64,000 nt of DNA. Source: Pezizomycotina sp. ARF18. Its lineage: Eukaryota; Ascomycota. A program made the position numbers and the translations under genes. The stretch spans positions 1 through 64,000 of the forward strand of contig AZLU01000008.1 of assembly GCA_002224055.1 (NCBI GenBank). Direction: 5' to 3'. Each line of letters starts with the position of its first letter. The stretch's first letter is position 1. Shown here one piece after another: positions 23,606 to 33,682 of the stretch. The notes under the pieces are model-generated. The model saw only the letters and a program-made list of their open reading frames with translations, was not told the origin of the DNA and searched no databases.

Positions 23606-24232
23606 ACGAGTCGGAGCCGTGGGTTGCGCCGTATGCGGATCGTTTTTCGAACCCGAGCCATGTTTTCGTTTTGCGGAATACTCGCCTTCGCAAGTCCTTG
23701 GAGACACCGAAAGGAGTAGATACAGGGAGCTAACTGTTGGATGGCTTGCTACCAGTAGGCTGCAGGTTGATGAAGAGAGATAGCGAAATGACTGGTGTTG
23801 AAGTGGACGAAAATGTAGAATATTGATGGAGGAAGGTGGTTGGAATGGAAGGGAAGGGAAGAAATGATGGAGAGGTGAAAGGGAGAAAGGGCCGGTGTCG
23901 GTCAATTATTATTTATTTTATTTTATTTTATTTTATTTTATTTTATTTTATTTTATTTTATTTTATTTATTTTATTTTATTTTATTTTATTTTACGCACT
24001 CGCCCATCTCTCCTTTCTTTCCTTTTCCATTTCTTTCCAGCTTCCACACGTCACTGCTCACTTTCATACAATCCCCTATCCATCGCGAGAACTAGTAGTC
24101 TTCTTCCAGTTTGCATCAGTCACTCTCATCAGTTGTTCTCTTTCTTCTTCCTCTCCAGATAAGCAAGTGCGGGTCCTTAACGCCACAACCAATCGCCTCG
24201 AGAAGAGGAGGTTTGAACTCAATCCATTCCAG
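23606..24232. promoter_or_regulatory. shared promoter of Hsp70-like A and coiled-coil A
   Basis: Divergent intergenic region between the two pair members. It holds an ATTTT microsatellite and pyrimidine-rich stretches on both sides. No heat-shock element array is obvious by eye. Confidence 0.45.
23912..23994 (+). repeat. (ATTTT)n pentanucleotide microsatellite
   Basis: About sixteen copies of ATTTT with one or two interrupting ATTT units, lying in the middle of the divergent promoter. Long open frames rich in Phe, Ile, Leu and Tyr across it are artefacts of the repeat. Confidence 0.95.
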
Positions 24233-26028
24233 ATGCACGGTAACCAGTCCAGGCGGTCTCGCGAGGTATATAGCGATCCGGAAATGCGCAGAAGCCAGCA
24301 GCAGAGAGGACCGCAAAGGCCGCAACCTCGCGGCCGTGGCGATGGGGGAGCTGGGTAGATCTTCAATTCCACCGCGAAGTTGTCAGTCGTCTACAAACCC
24401 AATTAGTAGCCCACGAGAAGAGGCATGCCCAGGACCGCGAGTCGCTCAAGAAAACGGATGATCGTTTCAACAGGATGGCGAAGACTTTGAGGGGCTCGAA
24501 GAGGAAAACAGGTCGCTCAAGGATGAGCTGGAGAAGCTCGCTGTCAGCGTCCCTCCAGCGCGCCGTACAGCGGTCTCAAGAGCTTATAGCCGCGTTGAGG
24601 GGAAAGGATACGGAGAAAGAAGGACTACACGCTGAGCTCGAACGCCTTCGAATCCAGAGTGCTAACGACAACGATACGATCGCCAAGCTGAATAACACCA
24701 TCGCGCACCTGGGTTCTGAGCTGAATTACTCTGCAGAAAAGGACGATACGTTCTTCTTGGACGGGTTTGCTAAGCTAGAGGCATCGGTCAGAAATTGGGT
24801 CAGGCAGAACTTCAGGGGCTTGACGAAACCGCCTCCGGGAATCGCATCTCGTGAAAAGCCTTTCTTTCTATTTCAGACGTCGGATAATTTTCAAGAGGTA
24901 GGGGGACGCAAGGAAGTCTCCTGCCTCCTCCAGGCATTCGTTATGAAGGAGCTCTTCTACTCTTCTTCAAAGTTGTTCATTGTCGCATTCCTAGCAAGGT
25001 CGGCCAAGCCTTCATCGTACTCGACAATGAACTCGAAGGTAACCTTTGATCTCAAGGCTTCCTCTTTCCATTCCTCCTCCTTTTCCTCTCCCTTGTTCCT
25101 TTCCCTCCCCCTTCAGCGTTTTTCCTTTCTTTTCATTGCGCGTTCAGATTTTTAGCTTCAATGCATTCCAGTACTCATATACGTTTTGTATCTTTCATTA
25201 GGTCTAAGCGACCAATTCAAATGGAGGGCTAAAACGATCAGAAGCCTCCTAAAAGCCAACGATCACTATGACGTCGTCGAAAAACTTGTAGGGGAGTTCT
25301 ACTTGAATATAGAGACTGCAATTGGAGAGTGCGCTTCCGGAACGTCAACCCAGCAGTCCAGGTGTCTCGGTCTCAACAGCCTCATCCAGCTAGCAATATC
25401 CTTATCCCACGAAAATCGTATGCTGTCTTCGTCGTTCATCGAAATGCACTGGCCATATTTAGGAGCACCATTCGACCCCAAAAGGATGACCATACTGGGC
25501 GGCGACGACGAGGATGGTAACGCCGCAGTTTCTACTACTATACAAGGAGCCGTGTTTCCTGAGATCGGCAAAGTTTCATGTACGGCCGACGGTGAACTCA
25601 GGGCATACACGCTCAGGAAAGCGATTGTCCTCCTCGCCGAATCTGCGGAACCTAACATCGAACCGGAACATAGCCCGAGGGGAAAGAAAAGACCCGCTTG
25701 TACGGATGATGACGTCACGATCTTGGAGCCTCAGGTCAAGAAGAGGCCAGCGGGCACTGCATTGGAAGCGGAGCAAGGGAATGAACACCCTCCAAATCCC
25801 GACAATATTTACCACGCTGAAGAAGAGAACAACCACGCGGAATTTCCTACGGAAGGAATACATACCCACCAATGTACCGAAACGCATAATAGCAGCGGCG
25901 CCGTCCATACGCGTTTCTATGACGAGGAGGACCGGAAGCAGGACGCAGGTCGGGGAACGCTGAAGCTGACTACCTGGAAGTTGACGGAAATGGAAACGCT
26001 CACGGTGGGACCAAAGAACTCCCGGTGA
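24233..26028 (+). CDS. EKDD-box coiled-coil protein, copy A
   Basis: Best-preserved member of the family. A basic Arg/Gln-rich N-terminus is followed by coiled coil ('LVAHEKRHAQDRESLKKTDD' and 'GKDTEKEGLHAELERLRIQS'), then 'AKLNNTIAHLGSELN' and the signature 'YSAEKDDTFFLDGFAKLEAS' plus 'RNWVRQNFRGL'. After a Phe/Ser-rich stretch that I take to include an intron (about 25040-25200, acceptor CATTAG) come 'FKWRAKTIRSLLKAN', 'LAISLSHENRMLSSSFIEMH', 'WPYLGAPFDPKRMTILGGDD', 'IQGAVFPEIGKVS' and 'YTLRKAIVLLAESAEP'. The tail has 'GKKRPACTDDDVTILEPQVK' with 'KKRPAG' next, a bipartite NLS-like pattern. From 25186 to the stop the frame is intact. The start is uncertain because the first part changes frame. 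I recognise no named family; a nuclear structural or adaptor role is only a guess. Confidence 0.75.
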
Positions 26029-26676
26029 TTCTTTGACGACCCTTTCCGTAATTGGTCTAATCTATTCCTTTTCAAGAAAAGACGAGCAAGCCGCTGCGTA
26101 TCGACTTGAATTTGTTCTCTCTCCGCTCTAGATTTTCGTGCTTTCTCTTCTCCCTAATTATCTGTTGTTCACATGGGGTAATCTTTTTCTCTTTACCAGT
26201 TATCTTTTTCATCGTACTGGTAATCTTTTTCCTTCGCGCCAGCCACCTATACAACTTTACCTATCCATTCTTCTATTATTACAGCATGTGCTCACGTTTT
26301 TACCGTATATCTTCGGCAGGGGACTTGATATTAATCGGCAAATATCAATCTTCCTTTTATTCTTTCAATCTTTCTCTTCCTGTGGCGGATACGTGGATGT
26401 CTCGAATTAATCCCATGTTATTGTTTATGGTGTAAAATAAAGAGCTATCTAAAGCTAAAGCACAAACATAAGAAGCGACGATTGATAGCAAGCTAGTAGG
26501 TACTAGTTAGAAATAGCTATACGCATAACTCCTTCTAATTATTAATAAATCCCCGCCATGGCGTATATAAAAAGTAATATCTGCCATCCGCCTTATTGTC
26601 GTTTTCGAAAAAAGCAGAATCCTTTCGCCCAACTTTATCCAGTAAACCCGTATTACGTATCCATGGGAGCTGATTG
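26029..26676. terminator. convergent 3' region between coiled-coil A and Hsp70-like B
   Basis: AT-rich gap between two converging stops; should hold both polyadenylation regions. No gene is seen. Confidence 0.35.
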
Positions 26677-29242
26677 TCATTTTATCGCCTTATTTCCCTC
26701 ATCAAAAACAACCTTCGTACCGCCATAGCTAGTATCTTGACCCTGAGTTCAAAATCCAGGAGGGCGTTACGGAGGGTCATCCCGAAGCTGTAGTTGATCT
26801 GCATGACGTCCGCGACCGTCCCGAAGATTTTAGTGCACCACGCGTCGTCGGGCGCGGGACGCAGGTCCGCTTTCAGCTTACCGAGGACGTGAATTCCTAA
26901 TAGAAGGTAAAAAAAAAAAGTTTAGAGGATTGGAGGTTATGAATATATTGGTGCGGAGGTGAAGGAATCGAGGAGACATACCCTGGGCATCGGCGTACAT
27001 AGGCGCGACGTCGCCGTTGTAGCAGAGCAGCTCGTCGGAAAAAATCCTCCCTTCCGTCGATTCTTCAAAGTCGGATTTCCAGAGTTGCCTGCAAAACGGA
27101 TAATCTATCGGTTCGTCGTCTCCCTATAGTTTAATCGTTAGTTATACACCAATGCATGAAGGAAAGAGCTCCCCCGTTAACGAAGACGGATTTTCTTTCT
27201 TGAAAAAAAGCCTACCTTCTTGATAAACCACTGAACGCGGTGCTGGCAGTACCACGCGGCGCGCTTCTGGTTCCAGTACCTGTACGCGGGGTTGTGCTCC
27301 GAATAGTCGAAAGGTTCCGTGAGCGCGACGCCGTAGAATCGGCGGGCGATGCTGGCTTTGACCATGAACTCCTGCTCCATGCCGTGGATTACGGCTCCGC
27401 GGCAGATTGCGCCCCATCTGTTAGGCAGTACCAGGTTAGAACACGGACTATATATATCATAGAGCTTCTGCTTAAGGTTGAATGTTATGCAAGGGATGAT
27501 CGAGTGAAGAGGGAACAATACGTACCCAATCGGCGGCTGCAGAACCACGATGTTCCCGTTCTGTCCGCCCCACTCGCTAAAGTAACGGAGCAAGTCGAGT
27601 TACCGAATCCTCCGACGAGGAGTAGAGCCTATCAAATTGAACGTAACATTCAGCGTTATACGCGAGAAGGGAAAGTTAAGGTGCCATGGGGGGTTTATTG
27701 AGGTCTATACGCACTGTAACCTTGCCGCCATAACTTTCAATCTACAACTTCTGAGTATTGATCAATCTAATGAGACATTTGAGGACTGGACGGAAGATTT
27801 CGACGATCTCCTTCCTAGAATTTCGGCGTCAATATAATCAGCTCCCGCCCTGATACAAATATATCGCGTATGTAAGCACTACATACCTTTCCAATTCCAA
27901 AAAAGTCATCCTCGATAGTACCGTCGGGAGTATCCGCCAAGCCAGGCACGCCGAAAGAGAGAATTTCTCGCTAGGATCGTTCGAAAAGTTACGCTTGACC
28001 TCGTGCTCGAACCACGATGGAGGGTCTGCTTCTTCTTGGCCGAAAGGCTGTTGAATATTTCGCTGCCGAGCTTTTCTTTGATGAAATCTTCGAAGCTCGC
28101 GTTTACGTATACGGAACCGCACAAGTCGCCCTTCAGGTAACATTGACGTTAGTTGTCATCAGGAAATTTATTTGAATTCTCGAAGAGCAGGAGGGATACT
28201 TACGACGGTTCCACCTCCGCAATCCGCAACAATGATGTTATTCCCAGCCTGTTGAAAAATTAGATCGAGTTCGCGTTAATACTGCATCGAAAATCCGCCG
28301 TAGACCAAGCGATTGCTAGGGGAGTAATGCAGGTCTTTATTCTCCTGAGAAGAAATTTACCTCAATATTACACAGCTGAATCGACCTAAGGCAGCACAAG
28401 GCAGCCACCTCCGGTTCAGGGACCGACGGACCTCATTGCGGCTCTCGAGGAATTTGGCCTCATGGACAGCCCTCAAAGTTGCCGCTTTAGCGCGATCAGA
28501 CCACATCGCCGGGACCGGCGAACACATAGCGCTTCAGAATCGCCTGAAAGAAATGCGACCCGTAGCGTTTGCCAATCTCGACGGAGAGCTGGCTCATGAG
28601 GCCGGAAGGGAAGTCGCGGACCACGTCGATCGGCTTCTTGTTCTTGGGTATGCTGGCGGTGTAGTTTTCCGCGACGTAGTTAAGCTTTTGACACTGGCTT
28701 CCTTTGTAGGGAGGATCTTGAACCAGCGGAGGCGGCCTAGGATCTTTCTGGGCTTTGAAGCCCCAGGTGAACACCTCTAGTCGAGGTCTTCGGTGTAGGC
28801 GATTTTGGTGGGGACCTTTTCGAGGCTCCTGCTGCCTGTGAGTAGGAGATGACAATGCAACGATATGGCCGGATAGTCAGCAGTCGATTTCCACAGCCAC
28901 CAACGTACAAGAAAGGAGCAGTTAGATGATGTCACTCACTCATTCCCGGCCAGTCAGCAATGCTATATATCTCCCTGGCTTCGTCGTAAGGTCCTATAGG
29001 ATTGAAGATAGATTGTTAGTGATTGTACCTCAAGTGAAGGACTGATGACTATGACTTGATTTCCGTCGCCAGAGAAAAGAGAGAAAGCGAGAAGAGAGAG
29101 AAGGGCAGTCAGGAGCAGAAGGACGACCACTTACATAGGAGATTCCGTTGAACGTAGTTCCAAAATCCACACCCACAACCATCACGGCGGACTCCGTCGC
29201 CTCAATGGAGTTCGAGCTAATTCCCAAGTCGCTCTCATCCAT
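26677..29242 (-). CDS. Hsp70-like ATPase, copy B
   Basis: Second Hsp70-like gene, collinear with copy A. It shows 'MVVGVDFGTTFNGISY' at the N-terminus, a second exon 'DEAREIYSIADWPGM', then 'VFTWGFKAQKDP', 'NKKPIDVVRDFPSGLMSQL', 'PEPEVAALCCLRSIQ', the phosphate-2 motif 'NNIIVADCGGGTV' (about 28230), 'GDLCGSVYVNASFEDFIKEK', the adenosine motif 'ALLLVGGFGNS' (about 27620), 'PNRWGAICRGAVIHGME', 'SIARRFYGVALTEPFDY', and an end 'MTLRNALLDFELRVK' leading to 'SYGGTKVVFDEGN'. The first intron follows GISY (donor side 29134). Start is the Met of 'MDESDLGISS', only 52 bp from the ATG of the divergent coiled-coil gene. Several indels interrupt exons. As with copy A, an ATPase lacking the usual chaperone C-terminus is expected. 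Confidence 0.85.
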
Positions 29243-29294
29243 GATCGTTCCGAGAGCGGGATCCAATCGACATTTCTCCCTCTCATTTCATCAA
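29243..29294. promoter_or_regulatory. 52-bp divergent gap between Hsp70-like B and coiled-coil B
   Basis: The two start codons chosen here are 52 bp apart on opposite strands. Transcription of both genes must begin inside or beyond the partner's first exon, or one of the starts is wrong. No TATA box is seen. Confidence 0.5.
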
Positions 29295-30971
29295 ATGGGT
29301 CTATTCGGCAGCCTCACCGGCGGGGACGGGGAGGAGAAGCGAAGAAGTAACTTGTCGCTCGCGAGGGAAAGACTCATGGATCAAAAGATCGCCGATCAGC
29401 AAACCCTCATCGCGAGGTTGTTAGCAGCTCAGGAAAAAAAAATTCCACACTCCAGATTGAAATGCAGAAGCTGCTCCTGCAGAATAAGGACTACCGCTGC
29501 GAGTTGGAAAGCTACTTCAAGCAGTTCCAGGAGCTAAAGGCTATGAACAAGATAGCTGAAGAGGAGAGGGAGCAACTGGAGATCGAAGCCAGGGAATCAG
29601 AGGAAGCTAAACAGCGCCACAAGGTCGAACTCGGATCGGTGAGGGAGAATTTTGAGCGCTTAGCCGTCGAAGTCCGTTCCCTCGGGCGGCAGAGGGATGA
29701 TACGACGCAGTAAAGGCGGAGCATAAGAAACGACCGCGAAGCTCAACGACACCATCGCCAAGCTGAACAAGACCATCACCCACATGGGCTCGGAGCTGAA
29801 CCACTGCGACGAAAAGGATGACGCATTCTCCTCCAGCAGTTCGAGACTCTGGAAACCCGCATCAGGAACCAGGTCAGGCAGCACTTTAATGGCCTCGTAA
29901 AGCCGCCGCTGGCCATTCAACCCAATAAAGCTTCAAACATTTGGTTTCATTCCAAACGTCAGCCGATTTTAAGTCAAAGGTGGACGCAAGAGGTTGTTGT
30001 CTCCTCCAGGCCTTTGTTATGAAGCAGATCCAGTTCAATTTCTTCGATGTTTGGCAGTGTCCTTCGCATCATATCTCCTCACTCTGCCTCGTCACAGGTC
30101 CTGACTTACGCGCTAACATTATGAAACACCTTCCAGAGCCAGAGCGACAAAGGTGGAAAGCGAAAACGCATAGGATAGTCCTCCCACCTGATCCGAAATG
30201 CACCATGCAGGCGAGCGACCTCCTCGACCACTTTTAAGGAAAGTGAAGACGCCATAGGTGGCTCCGCATCCGCCTCCTCCAACCCAGGACACTAGGCTCC
30301 AAGGACTCCGTAATAATCGCCGAGCTCGCCATGACGCTGTCGCACGAAAGCAAAATGCTATCGGCATCGATCTTCCACTTCCGCTAGCCCTGGTCATTCG
30401 GACTTCACTCCGGAAAGCACGGACAATCTCATGGGCAATAACGGTGCCGGCGAGGACGATGAAGACGAAGACGACGGGCCTGTTAATGCGTGCATCCAGG
30501 GAGCCACGTTCCAGAAATAGAAAGGTCGTGTTTACTTCGAGTGATTCTGAGGACTTCGGCTACTACACCCTTAAAAAGGTGACAGTTCTCCTCCAGGAAG
30601 CTCCGGAGAAGGAGGAACGCACTCCTCATACGATGAGCAGAACCCAGATACCTTCAGATAATGACGGATACGTCACGGAGCAACAATCCAGAAAGAAAAC
30701 GTACGCCGAGGTTACCGCCCATCCCGGGAGCGCTACGGAGGATTTCGAAGCCACCAACGGTATCGGTGTTGCCATATCCTGCAGCATGTGCAATTCAACC
30801 GACAAGTACAGAAGCGACGGCAAGGTGGAGCACATGTTTCAGAACGCCCACGTTCGTGACAGCTCGCATACTCCCCGTACTAGGTCTATAGAGAGGAGCA
30901 ACCGCGTGACTCATATTTATTGCGACATTGGAATCCACGTCGACGGTGGGTTCGGAGGTGAAGGTCGTTGA
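29295..30971 (+). CDS. EKDD-box coiled-coil protein, copy B
   Basis: Third family member. It starts MGLFGSLTGGDGEEKRRSN and continues with a long coiled coil ('LARERLMDQKIADQQTLIAR', 'QKLLLQNKDYRCELESYFKQ' and 'EEEREQLEIEARESEEAKQR'). The signature is 'AKLNKTITHMGSEL' with 'CDEKDDAF'. The second half gives 'RQRWKAKTHRI', 'LAMTLSHESKMLSASIFHF', 'GEDDEDEDDGPVNACIQGAT' with 'FPEIE', and 'FGYYTLKKVTVLLQEAPEKE'. The tail has 'QQSRKKTYAEVTAHP' and a Cys/Ser segment not shared with the others; a clear bipartite NLS is lacking. Frame changes are frequent between 29440 and 30560. Divergent partner of Hsp70-like copy B. Confidence 0.72.
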
Positions 30972-31751
30972 AAGCGATGACTTCTACATGGGAAAAAGAT
31001 GGAATTTTAAAACCGGTTTTCTAGGATTCCTTAATCATCGTATTTTTTTTTTTTTTTTTTTTTTTAGCGGTTTGCCCTTGCTTTAATTATCAGGCGATCC
31101 ACAGTATCTTTCTCATTGTTTTATTTTACCCTGTTGCTCTCACATATTTTCTCTTCATCGCACTCAGTGATTTTCCAAACTGATTCTCATAAACGTACGG
31201 CTATTATCTATCATATACTTACTTTACTTATCTATAGAAGGCCTAGGACCATTCTATACTTAACTAACTTTCCATATTCAAGTTTCCGCGACGTTTGGCT
31301 TTTACGTATAGCCCGAGGTATATCAATGATCAAACACTTCAGAGAAATTCTCCAAAAGATAAAATGGGATAGCACCCATGTAAACGGTGAAACCTTCCGC
31401 CAAATTCATCGGGGGAACATGGCAAACACTAAATCTCAGTATGTCAAAATTTTCCGACTGCTGACAGTTAATCCAGTATTGATACTAGCCTCGCTCGTAT
31501 AGTACAGCGTCCCGAACTTCCGAACTTTAGCAACCGGTACGATATCCCATCACTACCTTCGAACAAGAGACCCTAAACCTGGAATCATATGCGATTCGCA
31601 AATAAATTGGGACTTATCGCCCAACCTTTCTTGGAAAATATCCTTAACTGCAAACAAGCTAACGAGGACCGGGGCTCCTGATTACAATCTCATATTTGTC
31701 CTTGCACACTACCTCATATCATCGCTACCTAAACACCAAGATCAAATACAA
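30972..31751. other. intergenic, no gene seen
   Basis: Contains a T-run of about 22 bases (31043-31065) and AT-rich sequence with no supportable gene. The right end may be the promoter of the gene that follows. Confidence 0.4.
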
Positions 31752-32439
31752 ATGCATTCTGTAATTTCGCCATCCTAATCACCTCCCCATCCTCCCCTCA
31801 TCACGCCTCCACACTCTCCCCCAAAGACTATCCATTCCCCTTCGCCGGCCCCTACGCTATCTACGTCGAAACAACACCACGTCAAATCCCTCAACAATTA
31901 TAACGTGTTCGTCGACTCCTGCTCAAAACCGATACCGCATCCGTCGCGCACGTTATCCCTTCGAAGATCCGATCTTCTGGATCGGTGGGGTGGAGCGGAG
32001 AGACGGCCAACGCGGTTGATAAGAACGCTTTTTATGCTTCCTTGCCCGTGAATATCGCCGAGGTATCGGGATCGGAGCCGATACCTTTGATTTGGGCAAA
32101 GATGGAAAAGCAGTGAGAAGTTTACGGCGCAGCACGTTGACTTCACAGTTCAGCTGTCGGAGGCTTCGGTGTTGATGACAGTGACGGTGCGCTCACCTAC
32201 GGCGGGAGGAAGGATGTGTTTATGCTGTGCAGCAGCACGAGTACGCCCAGAGAGGTGCTTTGGGGAACTTCCGTTCTCGCGATTATTGGACAGCCTGGGA
32301 GTTCTAGCGGTGAGTGTGTTTCCTCTAGGTTGATGCTTGCGTATGATGGGTGGTAGAGCAGCTCAGGAGCTCGCCGCTACGTCGTTACGTCAAATTGAAA
32401 GCTGCGCTTTTGGATTTGGATGTTCAGGTAAGAGAGGTG
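31752..32439 (+). CDS. unrecognised protein-coding fragment
   Basis: I do not recognise this gene. Successive frames give good coding text: 'STLSPKDYPFPFAGPYAIYV', 'VETTPRQIPQQL', 'RRLLLKTDTASVAHVIPSKI', 'SVGWSGETANAVDKNAFYAS', 'PVNIAEVSGSEPIPLIWAKM', then 'GGFGVDDSDGALTYGGRKDV' and 'FMLCSSTSTPREVLWGTSVL', followed by 'EQLRSSPLRRYVKLKAALLD'. The ATG used is the first that precedes this text. GT-starting splice donors near 32310 and 32430 suggest introns and further exons downstream that I could not place. Two or three indels would explain the frame changes. It is either a short conserved fungal protein or a damaged gene. Confidence 0.4.
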
Positions 32440-33166
32440 TCGTCGTGCAAAGTGCCCACACCCAAATGAGGGTCGTGTATATAAAGAGGACCTTCTCCCA
32501 CCTAGCTAGTCTCAGACTAGATTCATTCCATTTTTCATCTATCATAGTGGTAGTTGCTTTTCATAGCGACTGCATCACACTACGACAGAGGTAGTCGACG
32601 TCAACTTGAAATATAGAAGTCCTGATGGAAGACTTGAGAAGAGGGTCGTAAGATGAAGGAAATATTGAGATGGAGAAATTTTTGGAAACGAAAGTTCAGT
32701 GACAATACTCAGTGCAAACGAAAACGCATCGTCACAATCAAGGGCCTCTTTATAGCTTTATATGTAAACCGTTGTTCTTTATCTGTCCCCAATGTAAAGC
32801 AATCAACACCGTTTATCATGGTGATCTAAGAAAAATACAGTAAACAGAGTAAAGTAGGAAAAAGCAAAACGCTAGCTAATAACATGAAAAGAGGAACTTT
32901 GAAAAAACGCAGTTCATCAACATCGTGATCGAAAACGGTTCTGTTATTTGCCCCTTTCATCTTTCTAATATTCTTTTCTCTTTTGGATCATTTATGATCT
33001 CTTTCTTTTTGATCTTTCTTTTTTGATCTCTTTCTTCTCGTTTCGTCATCGTGATTTTTGCAAAAAGATAGGTATATGGACTCACGTACCATAACCCAAT
33101 ATTCATAATAAGCCACCAATCTGTCTCCTCCAACAAAGAGAGAACTTGAAGAGAAAGAAACATCCT
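32440..33166. other. intergenic, no gene seen
   Basis: AT-rich 3' flank of both neighbours; no supportable gene. Confidence 0.35.
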
Positions 33167-33682
33167 TCACTTCGCAAAGCCCCAATGGATCCAATCTTCA
33201 TCGCGAGGACCATTCGGATCATAACCCTGCCAAATCCTCCTGCCGTCCGGCGCGACCTCAATGATCCCATTTTTCCCGCGAGCAGCCGGCTTCCCGCACC
33301 AGCAGCAGGAGCAACCGCACCCTTCCAGCCATATCCGCGTTCTCGTCCTTCTTGCTAGCAGCGGCGTCGAGCTTCCCGCCGTTCTCGTTCCACTGCTTCG
33401 AAAACTCGAAGGCGACGAACGCGCGGGACCTCCTGTTCAATCGGCCGAGGCGCTGTTCCGCTTCAGCGGCGACACACTTGGCACAGTCCTGCGTGCTTTC
33501 CTGGATGCGGACGTTCTTCTGGAGGGACCTGCGGCAGATTGCCCCGAGTTCCTTGAAGCCGTAGGTGACTCCGGATTTCTTGGAGCCTTCGTCCTCGAAT
33601 GGATGGAAGCACAGGAGCAATGCGACATGGAGGGCGAGGAGCGGTGCCCACAGGCGTAGTTTGTATAGAGGATATTGCACAT
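33167..33682 (-). CDS. small conserved fungal Cys-His protein
   Basis: Short protein of a type widespread in ascomycetes and usually annotated as hypothetical. It begins MCNILYTNYACGH, where the Cys-Gly-His motif after a Tyr-rich start is characteristic. It then shifts frame into 'DEGSKKSGVTYGFKELGAIC', 'IQESTQDCAKCVAAEAEQRL', 'FEFSKQWNENGGKLDAAASK' and a C-terminal end 'PDGRRIWQGYDPNGPRDEDW' then IHWGFAK. The paired Cys (CAKC), with the earlier Cys and His, may bind zinc. The expected length of about 170 codons is present; one indel after the CGH motif and another before the C-terminal end account for the frame changes. Function unknown. Confidence 0.7.

Noticed and set aside
23836-24162. 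Open frame rich in Phe, Ile, Leu and Tyr
   Set aside because: It is produced by the ATTTT microsatellite and pyrimidine-rich flanks.
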